Positions 1 through 7,523 are shown, counted from the first letter of the stretch. The stretch: DNA of 64,000 nucleotides from Candidatus Woesearchaeota archaeon (GCA_020637435.1 JACJVW010000001.1:434001-498000); one strand, 5' to 3'. Numbers and translations are program-made. The notes: generated by a model from the sequence alone, not told the origin.

Positions 1-145
1 CGTGTCTTTGTAGTCGCAATGACATGCATTCACAGTCGTTTCTAATGATACCATTATTATCAATCCCATGCAGTTTAAGGGTCATTTATATACTTTGTCG
101 GAGAAATGCAGAATTTTAGAAGTAATCTTGACGCAACACCAGTTT

Positions 146-2062
146 TTAATGTCGGATCGTAACATTGATGACTTCAGGCTGTGCCCGAAGATTCTTGACG
201 ACAGTGTCCAGGATAGTGATGTCTGGTTCCTCAACCTCAAGGAAGATATTGAACAGATGCTCCTTGCCATGCCTGGTGTTTACGTTCCTGATCACCAGAC
301 GATTGTGCACAAAATAATCCAATACTTTAGTCAGGATACCTTCCTTATCCTCAAGCGTTATGATAACCAGCATGCGCCGCCGGGGGATCTTCTTCCATTT
401 GATAGGGATCTCCTTACCACCTTGGATGGAAAAGACATTGGCGCAATCTTTCCTGTGCACAGTCACCTTCTTATCCTTGGTCTGGTATGCGACGATTGCG
501 TCACCAGCCTCAGGCGAGCAGCATTTTGAGACCTTAAGCTGACCAAGGCGCTTATCATAGTCCAAAAGGTCAGGAACATGAGGCTCACCGAACAATGACT
601 CTGCATCATGTTTAGTATCAGCCTCTATCGATATGCCAAGCTCACCGCGAATCTTGCTCTTGGCTTTTGTACTGACGACAAAGTTCAGCCACTGCCTTGA
701 TGGTTTGGCATTCTTTGAAGTGATGATCTCAACAACCTCTCCAGGCTTAAGCACGGTATTAAGCGCGACCGCTTTACCGTTCACAAGAGCTTTAGAACAA
801 TGATTGCCTACCGCAGTATGTACCTCATACGCAAAATCGATAGGTGTTGCACCCTCTCGAAGCGTTATCGGATCCCCTTTAGGAGTGAAGACTACGATCT
901 CATCCTCAAAAAGGTCAAGTTTCAGCGTCTCGATAAAATCTTGGGCATTCTCACTGTGCCGCCCCCATTCCAGGATCTGCTTCAACCACGAAATCTTCTG
1001 GTCAAACTTCTTGTCCCTATCTGTACCATGGTAACGCCAGTGCGCAGCGACTCCATCCTCTGCGAAATGATGCTGCTCCTCCGTTCTGATCTGCACCTCG
1101 ATTATCTTGTTCAACGGTCCTTCAAGGCCAGTGTGCAAACTCTGATACCCGTTACCCTTAGGATTAGCAATGTAATCCTTGAATCGTCGAGGTATCGGCT
1201 TCCAAAGCTCATGAACGATACCAAGTGCCGTGTAGCAATCCTTGATATTCTTCACAAGTATTCTGATTGCGATAAGGTCATAGATCTCATCGATGTCAAG
1301 ATTCTTCTTGATCATCTTCTTGTAGATGCTCATAAAATATTTTGCACGCCCGGTGACCAGGGCATTCACCCCTTTCTTCTCAAGAGCCCCTTTGATTCGG
1401 TTGATGATCTCCTCCGTCGTCTGTTCCCGTTCAGCACGTTTCTGGTTGATCCGTTTTTTAAGATACTGGTACACTTCAGGTTGCAGATACCTAAGGGAAA
1501 GATCTTCAAGCTCACCCTGTATCCAACCCATGCCAAGCTTGTGCGCTATAGGAGCGTATATATCAAGTGTCTCCTGAGCGATACGTTGTCGTTTCTCAGG
1601 CCTAAATGTGCTGAGCGTCTGCATATTGTTCAGCCGGTCAGCAAGCTTCACAAGCATAATCCTGATATCTTTGGTCGTTGCAAGCAATACCTTGCGCAAG
1701 TTCTCAGCGGTGTAATCTTCCTTCGTCTCAAAATGCACTTTATCGATCTTAGTAAGACCATCGACGATGCCTGCAACATCAGCTCCAAATTCCTTCTCGA
1801 TATCCTTGATAGTCCAGGACGTCTCTTCAACCACATCATGCAGCAATGCCGCGCTAAGTGTAGCGCTCCCCGCTTTAAGTTTCATAAGAATTTCAGCGAC
1901 CCCAAGAGGATGGATAAAATACGGGTCACCCGTAGAACGTTTCTGGTCTTTGTGCGCCTCTTTGCTAACCTCGTAAGCCCTGCGAAGCATCTTAAGGTCA
2001 GGGCTCGGATTGTACTCCTTGACCCTCCCCAAAAACTCCTCACACGTCATCATCTGCGCCAT
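146..2062 (-). CDS. rel: RelA/SpoT-family bifunctional (p)ppGpp synthetase/hydrolase
   Basis: Long RSH protein of 638 residues that makes and breaks the alarmone (p)ppGpp. Domains in order: HD hydrolase (about 25-185) with H51 and the H75-D76...E79-E80 box; synthetase (about 235-345) with YDLIAIR carrying D262, RFKDYIA (293-299), GYQSLHT (305-311) and EVQIRT carrying E322; TGS domain (387-450); a Cys-Cys element (KCCSPEAGD, 513-521) followed by an HRKDC motif; and a C-terminal ACT domain (563-638). All parts of a full-length Rel are present, though it is shorter than the usual 700-750 residues. The hydrolase box reads HDVVEE where most Rel proteins have HDVVED, a conservative change. The start is the ATG at 2060-2062; no Shine-Dalgarno site is seen. 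It is transcribed alone, with AT-rich TATA-like sequence near 2085-2105. Long RSH enzymes are typical of bacteria and rare in archaea, so transfer from bacteria is likely (inference). Confidence 0.95.
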   Translation of the reverse strand: MAQMMTCEEFLGRVKEYNPSPDLKMLRRAYEVSKEAHKDQKRSTGDPYFIHPLGVAEILMKLKAGSATLSAALLHDVVEETSWTIKDIEKEFGADVAGIVDGLTKIDKVHFETKEDYTAENLRKVLLATTKDIRIMLVKLADRLNNMQTLSTFRPEKRQRIAQETLDIYAPIAHKLGMGWIQGELEDLSLRYLQPEVYQYLKKRINQKRAEREQTTEEIINRIKGALEKKGVNALVTGRAKYFMSIYKKMIKKNLDIDEIYDLIAIRILVKNIKDCYTALGIVHELWKPIPRRFKDYIANPKGNGYQSLHTGLEGPLNKIIEVQIRTEEQHHFAEDGVAAHWRYHGTDRDKKFDQKISWLKQILEWGRHSENAQDFIETLKLDLFEDEIVVFTPKGDPITLREGATPIDFAYEVHTAVGNHCSKALVNGKAVALNTVLKPGEVVEIITSKNAKPSRQWLNFVVSTKAKSKIRGELGISIEADTKHDAESLFGEPHVPDLLDYDKRLGQLKVSKCCSPEAGDAIVAYQTKDKKVTVHRKDCANVFSIQGGKEIPIKWKKIPRRRMLVIITLEDKEGILTKVLDYFVHNRLVIRNVNTRHGKEHLFNIFLEVEEPDITILDTVVKNLRAQPEVINVTIRH

Positions 2063-2204
2063 ACAGACTACTAATATCCCGATATTTTTAAAACTCTCCT
2101 TTATAAGGCATATTGGGTGCAGTACAATGGAGCTATGTGTCTAAAGGATAGGGAACCAATTAATGCTTTGTTCAGGCGAACAATTTGCCCACAGGGCTCA
2201 TACT

Positions 2205-2284
2205 TCCGTACTATTGCTTCTTTCTCTTTCAAAACATCATACCTGAGAAACAATCTAATTAACGTACACTAAAAGAGAAAGAAG
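2205..2284. repeat. Inverted repeat just downstream of the tRNA gene
   Basis: A perfect 13-bp inverted repeat: CTTCTTTCTCTTT at 2217-2229 and AAAGAGAAAGAAG at 2272-2284. The match extends to the tRNA 3' end: on the minus strand the tRNA tail reads CCGTACTTCTTTCTCTTT, and the plus strand at 2206-2229 reads the same with six extra bases after CCGTAC. In the minus-strand transcript this would form a hairpin just after the tRNA with pyrimidine-rich tracts, so it may help end transcription. It could also be the scar of an inverted duplication. Confidence 0.5.
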
Positions 2285-2286
2285 TA

Positions 2287-2418
2287 CGGGCCTGATGGGA
2301 TTCGAACCCACGGTCTACAGCTCTCTTTCACCCGGCAGAGTGTAAATGCCCTGCATATGGTATAGAAGGCTGTCGCCCTATATGCCCAATTTGGATTTCC
2401 AGGCTAGGCTACAGGCCC
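2287..2418 (-). tRNA. tRNA-Arg(UCU) with two introns (D-loop and 37/38)
   Basis: On the minus strand the acceptor arms are GGGCCTG (2418-2412) and CAGGCCC (2294-2288) with discriminator G at 2287; CCA is not encoded. The T arm is GTGGG-TTCGAAT-CCCAT and the anticodon arm is ACAGC-CTTCTAA-GCTGT, giving anticodon UCU. Two insertions interrupt the gene. Intron 1 (17 nt, 2398-2382) lies in the D loop and forms a canonical bulge-helix-bulge: outer CCTA:TAGG, central GCCT:GGGC, bulges GGA and ATA, inner AAT:ATT closed by CCAA. Cutting after the second base of each bulge leaves AGCCTGG+ATAGGGC, a normal archaeal D loop. Intron 2 (40 nt, 2362-2323) sits at the usual 37/38 site with bulges TAT and AGA, a slightly imperfect central helix (CTTC against GAAAG) and inner ACC:GGT. 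The spliced tRNA would be 75 nt. Confidence 0.92.
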
Positions 2419-2445
2419 ATATAAGCAATCTGTGTTCCAAAGCGG

Positions 2446-2456
2446 TTTATAAATAT
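2446..2456 (-). promoter_or_regulatory. TATA box of the tRNA-Arg gene
   Basis: Read on the minus strand the site is AATATTTATAAACCGC, with the TATA core about 30 bases upstream of the tRNA 5' end at 2418. This is the expected spacing for an archaeal promoter with a start close to the mature end. Confidence 0.65.
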
Positions 2457-2535
2457 TTCTGGCAGAGTAGTATGTCCATAGGTGAAGCACAGATTCAGCC
2501 CTAGAGATTACACAGAGAGTCAACATGTTGTTGGA

Positions 2536-3183
2536 TCAAATTTGATTTCTATTTCGGTGTGACAGGTAAAGAATAAGCAAACCCGGTATGATACTTGTCC
2601 AAATATGACCAAAGACAACCAGTAGAAAAAAGACAAAAGGATCATATATAGTCTGTTCAGCCTTCACCCAGAAAAAACCATGTACAAAATTGATATTCTT
2701 CTCCGGTGGCGAAACAAGATAAGTAATCGTAAAAACTAAAACCGATTCAAAAAATGCCCAAATCCCAACGTCCCACGAAAATTTTCGTATCCGTAGTATA
2801 CAGTAGAGTGTCAAAGGCACAAAAAAAACATGACTAAGTGAGAGGAGATTTCTGATAAACGGCCTCCCCTCTTCAAATAAGTATAGTGAATTCCCTGATA
2901 AACCAAATCCAAAAGCAAGATAGAGCAGCAGATCAAGCATCCACCACAATTGATACGTTGCGACCAGAACAAACTGCATACTCACCAGTTTCCAGTTCCT
3001 CCGCAGCAGCCCGATACCTGTTAGCAAGAGTACAATCCTGCAAAGGTACATAAGATTGACCGCATCTGTATACAACAGTGTAACTACAACGTCAACAGCC
3101 CAAAAGAGGATGAAAAAATAACCTATCCACGCTAAGGCATCCCATTTCTTTGGAATGAAAATATTGAGCAATCTATGTAGCAT
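2536..3183 (-). CDS. Hypothetical multi-pass membrane protein
   Basis: 215 residues, mostly hydrophobic, with about six predicted membrane spans (roughly 14-36, 40-62, 68-95, 108-130, 140-158 and 183-206). I recognise no family. Polar spots within the membrane region include WWMLDLLLY near residue 80 and the loop EEGRPFIRNL near 104-113. The start at 3181-3183 is preceded on its strand by a TATA-like GTATAATAAAC (around 3211-3221) about 30 bases upstream, which supports leaderless or short-leader transcription. The leader ends in GTAGTCTGTAT directly before the ATG; the same 11 bases lie over the start of the Rel gene. The gene stands alone, between the tRNA and a divergent glycosylase operon. 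No function can be given. Confidence 0.75.
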   Translation of the reverse strand: MLHRLLNIFIPKKWDALAWIGYFFILFWAVDVVVTLLYTDAVNLMYLCRIVLLLTGIGLLRRNWKLVSMQFVLVATYQLWWMLDLLLYLAFGFGLSGNSLYLFEEGRPFIRNLLSLSHVFFVPLTLYCILRIRKFSWDVGIWAFFESVLVFTITYLVSPPEKNINFVHGFFWVKAEQTIYDPFVFFLLVVFGHIWTSIIPGLLILYLSHRNRNQI

Positions 3184-3292
3184 ATACAGACTACCTGCTC
3201 CTGAGGTTTATTATACTTTTCTTGAACAGTATCAAGATAAAAAAGGATTACCGTTCAAAACCAATAAATAATCCGCCAAAAACCATCAACCA

Positions 3293-4081
3293 ATGGCAAG
3301 CCTGCAAACAGAGCATTTCGACCTCGCCCTCACCCTTCGGTCAGGACAGTTCTTCCACTTCATCGAAGAAGACGGCTGGTTCTATGTCCACCACAAAGAC
3401 CGAATAATCAAGATTCGTCAGGACCGCAACAAGCTCATGTACCATGGTGCAACGAACAAAACAATCACTCACTTCCTCTCACTTGACAAAGACCTGACCA
3501 ACATCAAAAGGAAGTGCAAAACAGGAATTGAAAAAAAGGCCTTCGAGCGCTTCGGCAAACTTCGATTGCTCCGCCAGGATCCTTGGCACGCGAGCATCAC
3601 CTTCATCTGTTCATCCTGCGCCAACATGGCAAAGATTAGAAAGAATATTTTCCTCATCTCAGAAAAATTCGGCGCTCAGACCAAGCAGCACAGCAAATCA
3701 TTCTACCTATTCCCAGAAAAAGGCGACCTGACTTGCGAATCAACTCTGCGTTCATGCGCCACTGGCTACCGCGCCCCGTTCATTGCAGCATTTAACACCA
3801 GCTCAACCACATCCCTACAAAACCTAGACTATAGCACCGCAAAAGAACAGCTCATGCAGTACCCCGGCATCGGCTCAAAAGTAGCTGACTGCATTCTCCT
3901 CTTCGGCTATGGTTTTGGCGAAAGCTTTCCACTCGACATCTGGATGCGCCGCATCATGCAGCGCAAGCTCGGCAACATATCCGATAAAGAAATTCTCAAC
4001 TACGCAGCACACACCTACAGAAAGGACGCAGGCTACATCCAGCAGTACCTCTACATGTATGCCATAGAAAACCATAAATAA
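3293..4081 (+). CDS. ogg: OGG1-type 8-oxoguanine DNA glycosylase (HhH-GPD)
   Basis: 262-residue base-excision repair glycosylase/lyase that removes 8-oxoguanine. The N-terminal part (1-75) resembles the OGG1 N domain (FDLALTLRSGQFFHF). The HhH-GPD core contains SSCANMAKI (107-115; matches the SSNNNIARI region of OGG1), the helix-hairpin-helix YPGIGSKVADCILLFG with the expected Schiff-base lysine K196, and the general-base aspartate D215 in PLDIWM. These match the Lys/Asp pair of human OGG1 by family knowledge. The start ATG follows an AATAAATAA TATA-like site about 25 bases upstream. A DUF218 gene follows 22 bases after the stop and is probably co-transcribed. Confidence 0.9.
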   Translation: MASLQTEHFDLALTLRSGQFFHFIEEDGWFYVHHKDRIIKIRQDRNKLMYHGATNKTITHFLSLDKDLTNIKRKCKTGIEKKAFERFGKLRLLRQDPWHASITFICSSCANMAKIRKNIFLISEKFGAQTKQHSKSFYLFPEKGDLTCESTLRSCATGYRAPFIAAFNTSSTTSLQNLDYSTAKEQLMQYPGIGSKVADCILLFGYGFGESFPLDIWMRRIMQRKLGNISDKEILNYAAHTYRKDAGYIQQYLYMYAIENHK

Positions 4082-4103
4082 AGCAGGGCTCCCATGCACC
4101 GTC

Positions 4104-4724
4104 ATGAAAGCACTAGTAGTACTCAGCGGAGGCATCACTCAGGACGGCCTTTTGGAGTGGACAAAAAATCGATGTGATAAAGCAGTAGAACTCTACACCG
4201 GAAACGAGCTCATCATCACATCAAGTGCATACACACCGCACAAACCCCCGTTCCTAAATGATGGCAACCCCATCACAGAAGCGCGCCAGATGGCTGACTA
4301 CATCTTAAGCAAAGGCGTGAAACCTGAACACATGCGCATCGAAGCATTTTCATTAGACACCCTTGGCAACGCCATCTTCACCAGACAGCTCATCACCGAA
4401 CCAGAACAGGTGCATGACCTGACCATCATCACCTCAAGCTTTCACATGCCCCGCTCAAAACTCATCTTCGACTACGTCTTCAGCCTCCAACCAGTAGGTA
4501 AGTACAATCTCCAATATGTAGAAGTCAGTGACGGCGAACAAAACCAAAAAGCCATAAAAGCAAGAAGCGTAAAAGAACAGGAACGCATCGAACGCTTCAA
4601 AAAAACCATGGCAATAAACCAGGATTTAAAATCACTCATAACCTGGCTCTTCACCATCCATAACGCATACAACTACGACCTCATCTATGAGAAATACGAC
4701 AAGATTCTCGAAGACAGCTATTAG
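4104..4724 (+). CDS. DUF218/YdcF-like protein
   Basis: 206 residues of the DUF218 (YdcF/SanA) family, a Rossmann-like fold of unknown exact substrate. Seen in the sequence: N-terminal strand MKALVVLSGGI; the acidic ITEARQMADYILSKGV (92-97 region in the family); the hallmark SLDTLGNAIFTRQLI (about 83-97); and the strand LTIITSSFHMPRSKLIF with the conserved serine-phenylalanine-histidine. Most DUF218 proteins are membrane anchored; this one lacks a signal or membrane helix and is probably cytoplasmic. The C-terminal 60 residues are charged and helical. It follows the OGG gene closely and converges with the next gene, overlapping it by 4 bases (4721-4724). Confidence 0.85.
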   Translation: MKALVVLSGGITQDGLLEWTKNRCDKAVELYTGNELIITSSAYTPHKPPFLNDGNPITEARQMADYILSKGVKPEHMRIEAFSLDTLGNAIFTRQLITEPEQVHDLTIITSSFHMPRSKLIFDYVFSLQPVGKYNLQYVEVSDGEQNQKAIKARSVKEQERIERFKKTMAINQDLKSLITWLFTIHNAYNYDLIYEKYDKILEDSY

Positions 4725-5083
4725 GTAAGCGTCTTCACTAGCTCTTCCAGCCGAGGTTCTAGTGCGCTATTGTAGCAGACGATAGGTATTTCATAAGCAA
4801 GCGCCAGTTTGATCTCCTGCTCCATACCTTTTGAGATCACCGGACCGCAGAGCCAGACCTCATCCATCGTCCTGCGCTCAAAATGCTCCCGATTGGCAAG
4901 CATCCCAAGCTCCCGTTCCTCAACCAGATGGTCATCCAGATATTGCAGAGCGACAAGATAAGGCGCGAACGGAATGATATCATCATTGTCCATATGCACA
5001 TCCCGACATATCTCAAGGATATGTCGGACATTTCGTTCAACATTGCCGCTCACCTGATGAGCGATATATACAAGCTTACCCAT
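4721..5083 (-). CDS. Small nucleoside deoxyribosyltransferase-fold protein (DUF4406/DUF7768-like)
   Basis: 120 residues. The pattern is a short Rossmann-like fold: GKLVYIAHQVSG at the N terminus, a helix, PFAPYLVALQYLDD (38-51), REHFERRTMDEVWLCGP (65-81), then SKGMEQEIKLALAYEIPIV (84-102). The order of YIAHQ/YIAGP, an Asp-Glu-rich middle and SxGMxxEIxxA is that of the nucleoside 2-deoxyribosyltransferase-like DUF4406/DUF7768 proteins often found in phages and small genomes. Catalytic function is not established. The stop overlaps that of the convergent DUF218 gene. Confidence 0.75.
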   Translation of the reverse strand: MGKLVYIAHQVSGNVERNVRHILEICRDVHMDNDDIIPFAPYLVALQYLDDHLVEERELGMLANREHFERRTMDEVWLCGPVISKGMEQEIKLALAYEIPIVCYNSALEPRLEELVKTLT

Positions 5084-5191
5084 AAGAAAAGAAAGAGTTC
5101 ACAGATTTATATGCCTAACCGATGTCCAATGTAAAAGAGACAAAAAGGATATGGGTATCATAGTCGACTCTGTGTTTGAAAAAAGAGAGAA

Positions 5192-5941
5192 TCAATAATA
5201 ATATTCAGCCTTGATGACCTTTTCAGTCAGCTTCATGTAATCCTTAGCGCCGTTGCAGCTCTTTGCATACTCAAAGATAGTCGTACCTTTTCCAGGCGCC
5301 TCCTTAAGTTTACTGTTCACACGGATAGGTTGGCTGACCAGGTCTGAGAATCCTTTCTTGATCTCTCCAAGAACCTGGATACTGGACTTGATGCGTTTAT
5401 CATACATCGTCGGGATAACCATAGTTATCTGCAGATTATGACCAAACAATTCATTAATCTCATCGATGGTCGATTGCATCTTCTTAAGCGCATCTAGTGC
5501 AAGATACTCAGTTGCGACAGGGATGAATGCTTCGTGAGCATACAAAAGTGCGTTCTGGTTCAGTAGACTTATGCTTGGAGGACAATCGACGATAACATAG
5601 TCATACCGGGTTATGCTTTGCAGAGCGCGCTTTAGCACAGTCTCTCTGCTTGACACGCCAGCAAGGATCATCTCTGCCTCAGAAAGCTTGCTGTTGCTGG
5701 GGATAATATGCAGAAACTCAGTCACATGCTGAATCGCGTCTTCCGGATCCTCCCCGTTGACAAGCACATCATACATCGTCTTATCAGCAGGTAAGCAGAA
5801 ATGAGTATTGATATTACCTTGAGGATCAAGGTCGATGACCAAAACCTTCTTATTCTTCTTCGCAAGGCCAGCGGCCAGGCTTATCGTCGTCGTGGTCTTG
5901 CCCACTCCACCTTTTTGATTAATGACACAAATCTTCCTCAT
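5192..5941 (-). CDS. parA: ParA/Soj family ATPase
   Basis: 249-residue deviant-Walker ATPase of the ParA/Soj/MinD class, which positions DNA or other cargo. Visible motifs: Walker A KGGVGKTTT (9-17) with the signature lysine, LVIDLDPQGN (34-43), and Walker B YVIVDCPPSIS (115-125). The C-terminal part has the usual family helices. No ParB homologue lies beside it. The start is preceded on its strand by GGGGTGA, a plausible ribosome site, and by a TATA-like TGTATAATAAT at 5985-5995. Its promoter and leader form one arm of a large imperfect palindrome (5955-6076). Chromosomal orphan ParA genes are common in archaea, so plasmid origin need not be assumed. Confidence 0.92.
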   Translation of the reverse strand: MRKICVINQKGGVGKTTTTISLAAGLAKKNKKVLVIDLDPQGNINTHFCLPADKTMYDVLVNGEDPEDAIQHVTEFLHIIPSNSKLSEAEMILAGVSSRETVLKRALQSITRYDYVIVDCPPSISLLNQNALLYAHEAFIPVATEYLALDALKKMQSTIDEINELFGHNLQITMVIPTMYDKRIKSSIQVLGEIKKGFSDLVSQPIRVNSKLKEAPGKGTTIFEYAKSCNGAKDYMKLTEKVIKAEYYY

Positions 5942-5954
5942 CGTTCACCCCTGT

Positions 5955-6076
5955 CAGCAAAGTGAGCGAATGCACAATATGAAGATTATTATACAAGGAA
6001 GTTTGTTATGGACTTCGGTAAGAGCCAAGAAGTGTCCAACCACTGTATAATAATGGAGCATTCGCGAGCTTTGCTG
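5955..6076. repeat. Large imperfect palindrome covering the parA promoter
   Basis: Outer arms CAGCAAAGTGAGCGAATGC (5955-5973) and GCATTCGCGAGCTTTGCTG (6058-6076) are inverted copies with four mismatches in the middle. Inner arms ATTATTATACA (5985-5995) and TGTATAATAAT (6044-6054) are perfectly complementary. Between them GGACTTC (6010-6016) and GAAGTGTCC (6029-6037) also pair partly. The left half contains the parA TATA box and leader, so the right half is in effect an inverted copy of that promoter and leader. Possible roles: operator or centromere-like site for ParA, or a remnant miniature inverted-repeat element. Confidence 0.6.
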
Positions 6077-6177
6077 GTGATGTGCACGTAAAAGCACGTA
6101 CATTCCGTAGAAAGTAACTTAAATATAAAGATATTGGTTTCGTATCACTCACGAGTAAGAATAAACTATCGAAAATA

Positions 6178-6885
6178 ATGGCAAGAAAAACCAAAGAGAA
6201 ATGGAAGACCTACGGCAATGTATTCGATGAGTTCACGCTCCGCAATTTGTTCCAGCTATCGTCTAGAGGGTTTTTCGAAGAGCTACAAAGCCCGATCAAG
6301 ATTGGCAAGGAAGCCAACATCTTCACCGCTGTCACCAAAGACAGCACGACAGTCATCGTCAAGATCTACCGTCTCGAGACCTGCGACTTCAACCGCATGC
6401 TGGATTACATCAAGACTGACCAGCGCTACGTCAACATAAGAAGATCGCGAAGGAAAATTATCTTTGCTTGGACGCAAAGGGAGTTTCGAAACATCATCAA
6501 AGCCCGGGAGGCAGGCGTCAAAGTCCCTACCCCTTACATCTTTAAGGACAATATCCTCGTCATGGAGCAGATAGGCAGTCCAAAACCAGCACCTCAACTA
6601 AAGGAAGCATATCCCGAAGAGCCAGAAGCGTTCTATCAGACGACTATCGACTACATGCGCATGATGTACCTGCACGGACTCATCCATGGTGACCTTTCAC
6701 AATTCAACATCTTAAACGACAACGACAATCCGGTATTCATAGATTTCTCTCAAGGCCTTACTACCGAAAGCCATGGATGGCAGGACTATCTTAGGCGTGA
6801 CATCAAAAACGTCGCCAACTTCTTCAAAAAACTCGGCATCGACTCCGATCAGGATGACCTCTACACCCAGATTACCCATAAGTGA
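6178..6885 (+). CDS. rio1: RIO1-type atypical serine/threonine protein kinase
   Basis: 235-residue RIO kinase, known in archaea and eukaryotes for small-subunit ribosome maturation. Seen: nucleotide loop IGKEANIF (42-49), ATP-binding lysine K62 in VIVKIYR, the RIO1-typical insert RYVNIRRSRRK (83-93), catalytic HGDLSQFN with D172, and metal-binding IDFSQG with D189. The order and the IDFSQ signature match RIO1 rather than RIO2, since there is no N-terminal winged helix. A TATA-like CTTAAATATAAAG lies about 50 bases upstream of the ATG. A very small gene follows 34 bases after the stop. Confidence 0.95.
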   Translation: MARKTKEKWKTYGNVFDEFTLRNLFQLSSRGFFEELQSPIKIGKEANIFTAVTKDSTTVIVKIYRLETCDFNRMLDYIKTDQRYVNIRRSRRKIIFAWTQREFRNIIKAREAGVKVPTPYIFKDNILVMEQIGSPKPAPQLKEAYPEEPEAFYQTTIDYMRMMYLHGLIHGDLSQFNILNDNDNPVFIDFSQGLTTESHGWQDYLRRDIKNVANFFKKLGIDSDQDDLYTQITHK

Positions 6886-6919
6886 ACATTATTATACCCA
6901 CATAATTTCTCCTTCATCT

Positions 6920-7168
6920 ATGAGCAATAAATTTACAACAGGCAAAAAAATAGGCTCTGAGATGCTTGAAGATATACTCAATGATTTCAATCTTCGGCCC
7001 TTAAAACTTCCAAAAGAGATTCATGCGCAAAGATATTTCACTATGCTCGATAATTTTTACATACCTGAATTTATGGGATTTGTCTACGGACTTTCCTATA
7101 CCTCAGCTTGCCACCCTGTTGAAACATACAAATTTCTGACAAGAGACAAGAGTACCTCTCATATATAG
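6920..7168 (+). CDS. Small hypothetical protein
   Basis: 82 residues from the ATG at 6920. It begins MSNKFTTGKKIGSEMLEDIL and contains a Pro/Leu-rich middle (NLRPLKLPKEIHAQRYF) and aromatic C-terminal half. No family recognised and no membrane helix. A TATA-like ATTATTATACC lies about 30 bases upstream (6889-6899), which favours a real gene with its own promoter. Base use resembles the neighbouring AT-rich spacer more than the flanking genes, so it could be a decayed fragment or a spurious frame. Confidence 0.45.
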   Translation: MSNKFTTGKKIGSEMLEDILNDFNLRPLKLPKEIHAQRYFTMLDNFYIPEFMGFVYGLSYTSACHPVETYKFLTRDKSTSHI

Positions 7169-7294
7169 CCAAACTCAATCAAAAAATCCAGAGACATTCT
7201 ATGAGTACCCATCAATATTGATTTGTCCTTAAACGGGACCATCTTTTTTCTAAGACCAAACCAAAAACTTTTTAAACATCTGAACCCCCAAATC

Positions 7295-7521
7295 AATCTG
7301 ATTTTCAGAAATATATGTTAAAATTTAGAAGATCAATCAGAAATCAGAAATTTGGGCCCATCAATGAAAAAGAATCTTCAGATTTACGAAAATACAATCT
7401 TAATTTCTAAAGAAATATCTGAGATTTATAGAAATAATCTGATTTTCAGAAATTTTAACGATGATTCAGAATTTTGCGCAGATTACTCCTTAAATTCAGA
7501 GCAAAATTCTGAAATTCAGAA
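7295..7521. promoter_or_regulatory. Operator cluster upstream of the AbrB gene (TTCTGA/TCAGAA dyads)
   Basis: The 355 bases between 7169 and 7523 hold no convincing gene but are packed with TCAGAA/TTCTGA words. Two identical 18-bp copies of AATCTGATTTTCAGAAAT lie at 7295-7312 and 7436-7453, each with the dyad TCTGA-TTT-TCAGA. Another dyad, ATTTCT-AA-AGAAAT, is at 7403-7416. A perfect 15-bp dyad TTCTGAA-A-TTCAGAA lies at 7507-7521, two bases before the ATG of the AbrB-type gene. Candidate TATA elements are at 7268-7280 and 7425-7435. The simplest reading is autoregulation by the dimeric AbrB-type protein encoded just downstream (inference). Confidence 0.65.
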
Positions 7522-7523
7522 AC

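Noticed and set aside
800..2074. A 424-residue open frame on the plus strand inside the Rel gene
   Set aside because: It is antisense to a clear full-length Rel protein and shows no recognisable domain; it arises from codon bias on the other strand.
5192..6076. Plasmid origin or integrated plasmid suggested by parA and the palindrome
   Set aside because: No parB, replication initiator or direct-repeat iterons are visible, and housekeeping genes flank it; orphan parA genes are normal on archaeal chromosomes.
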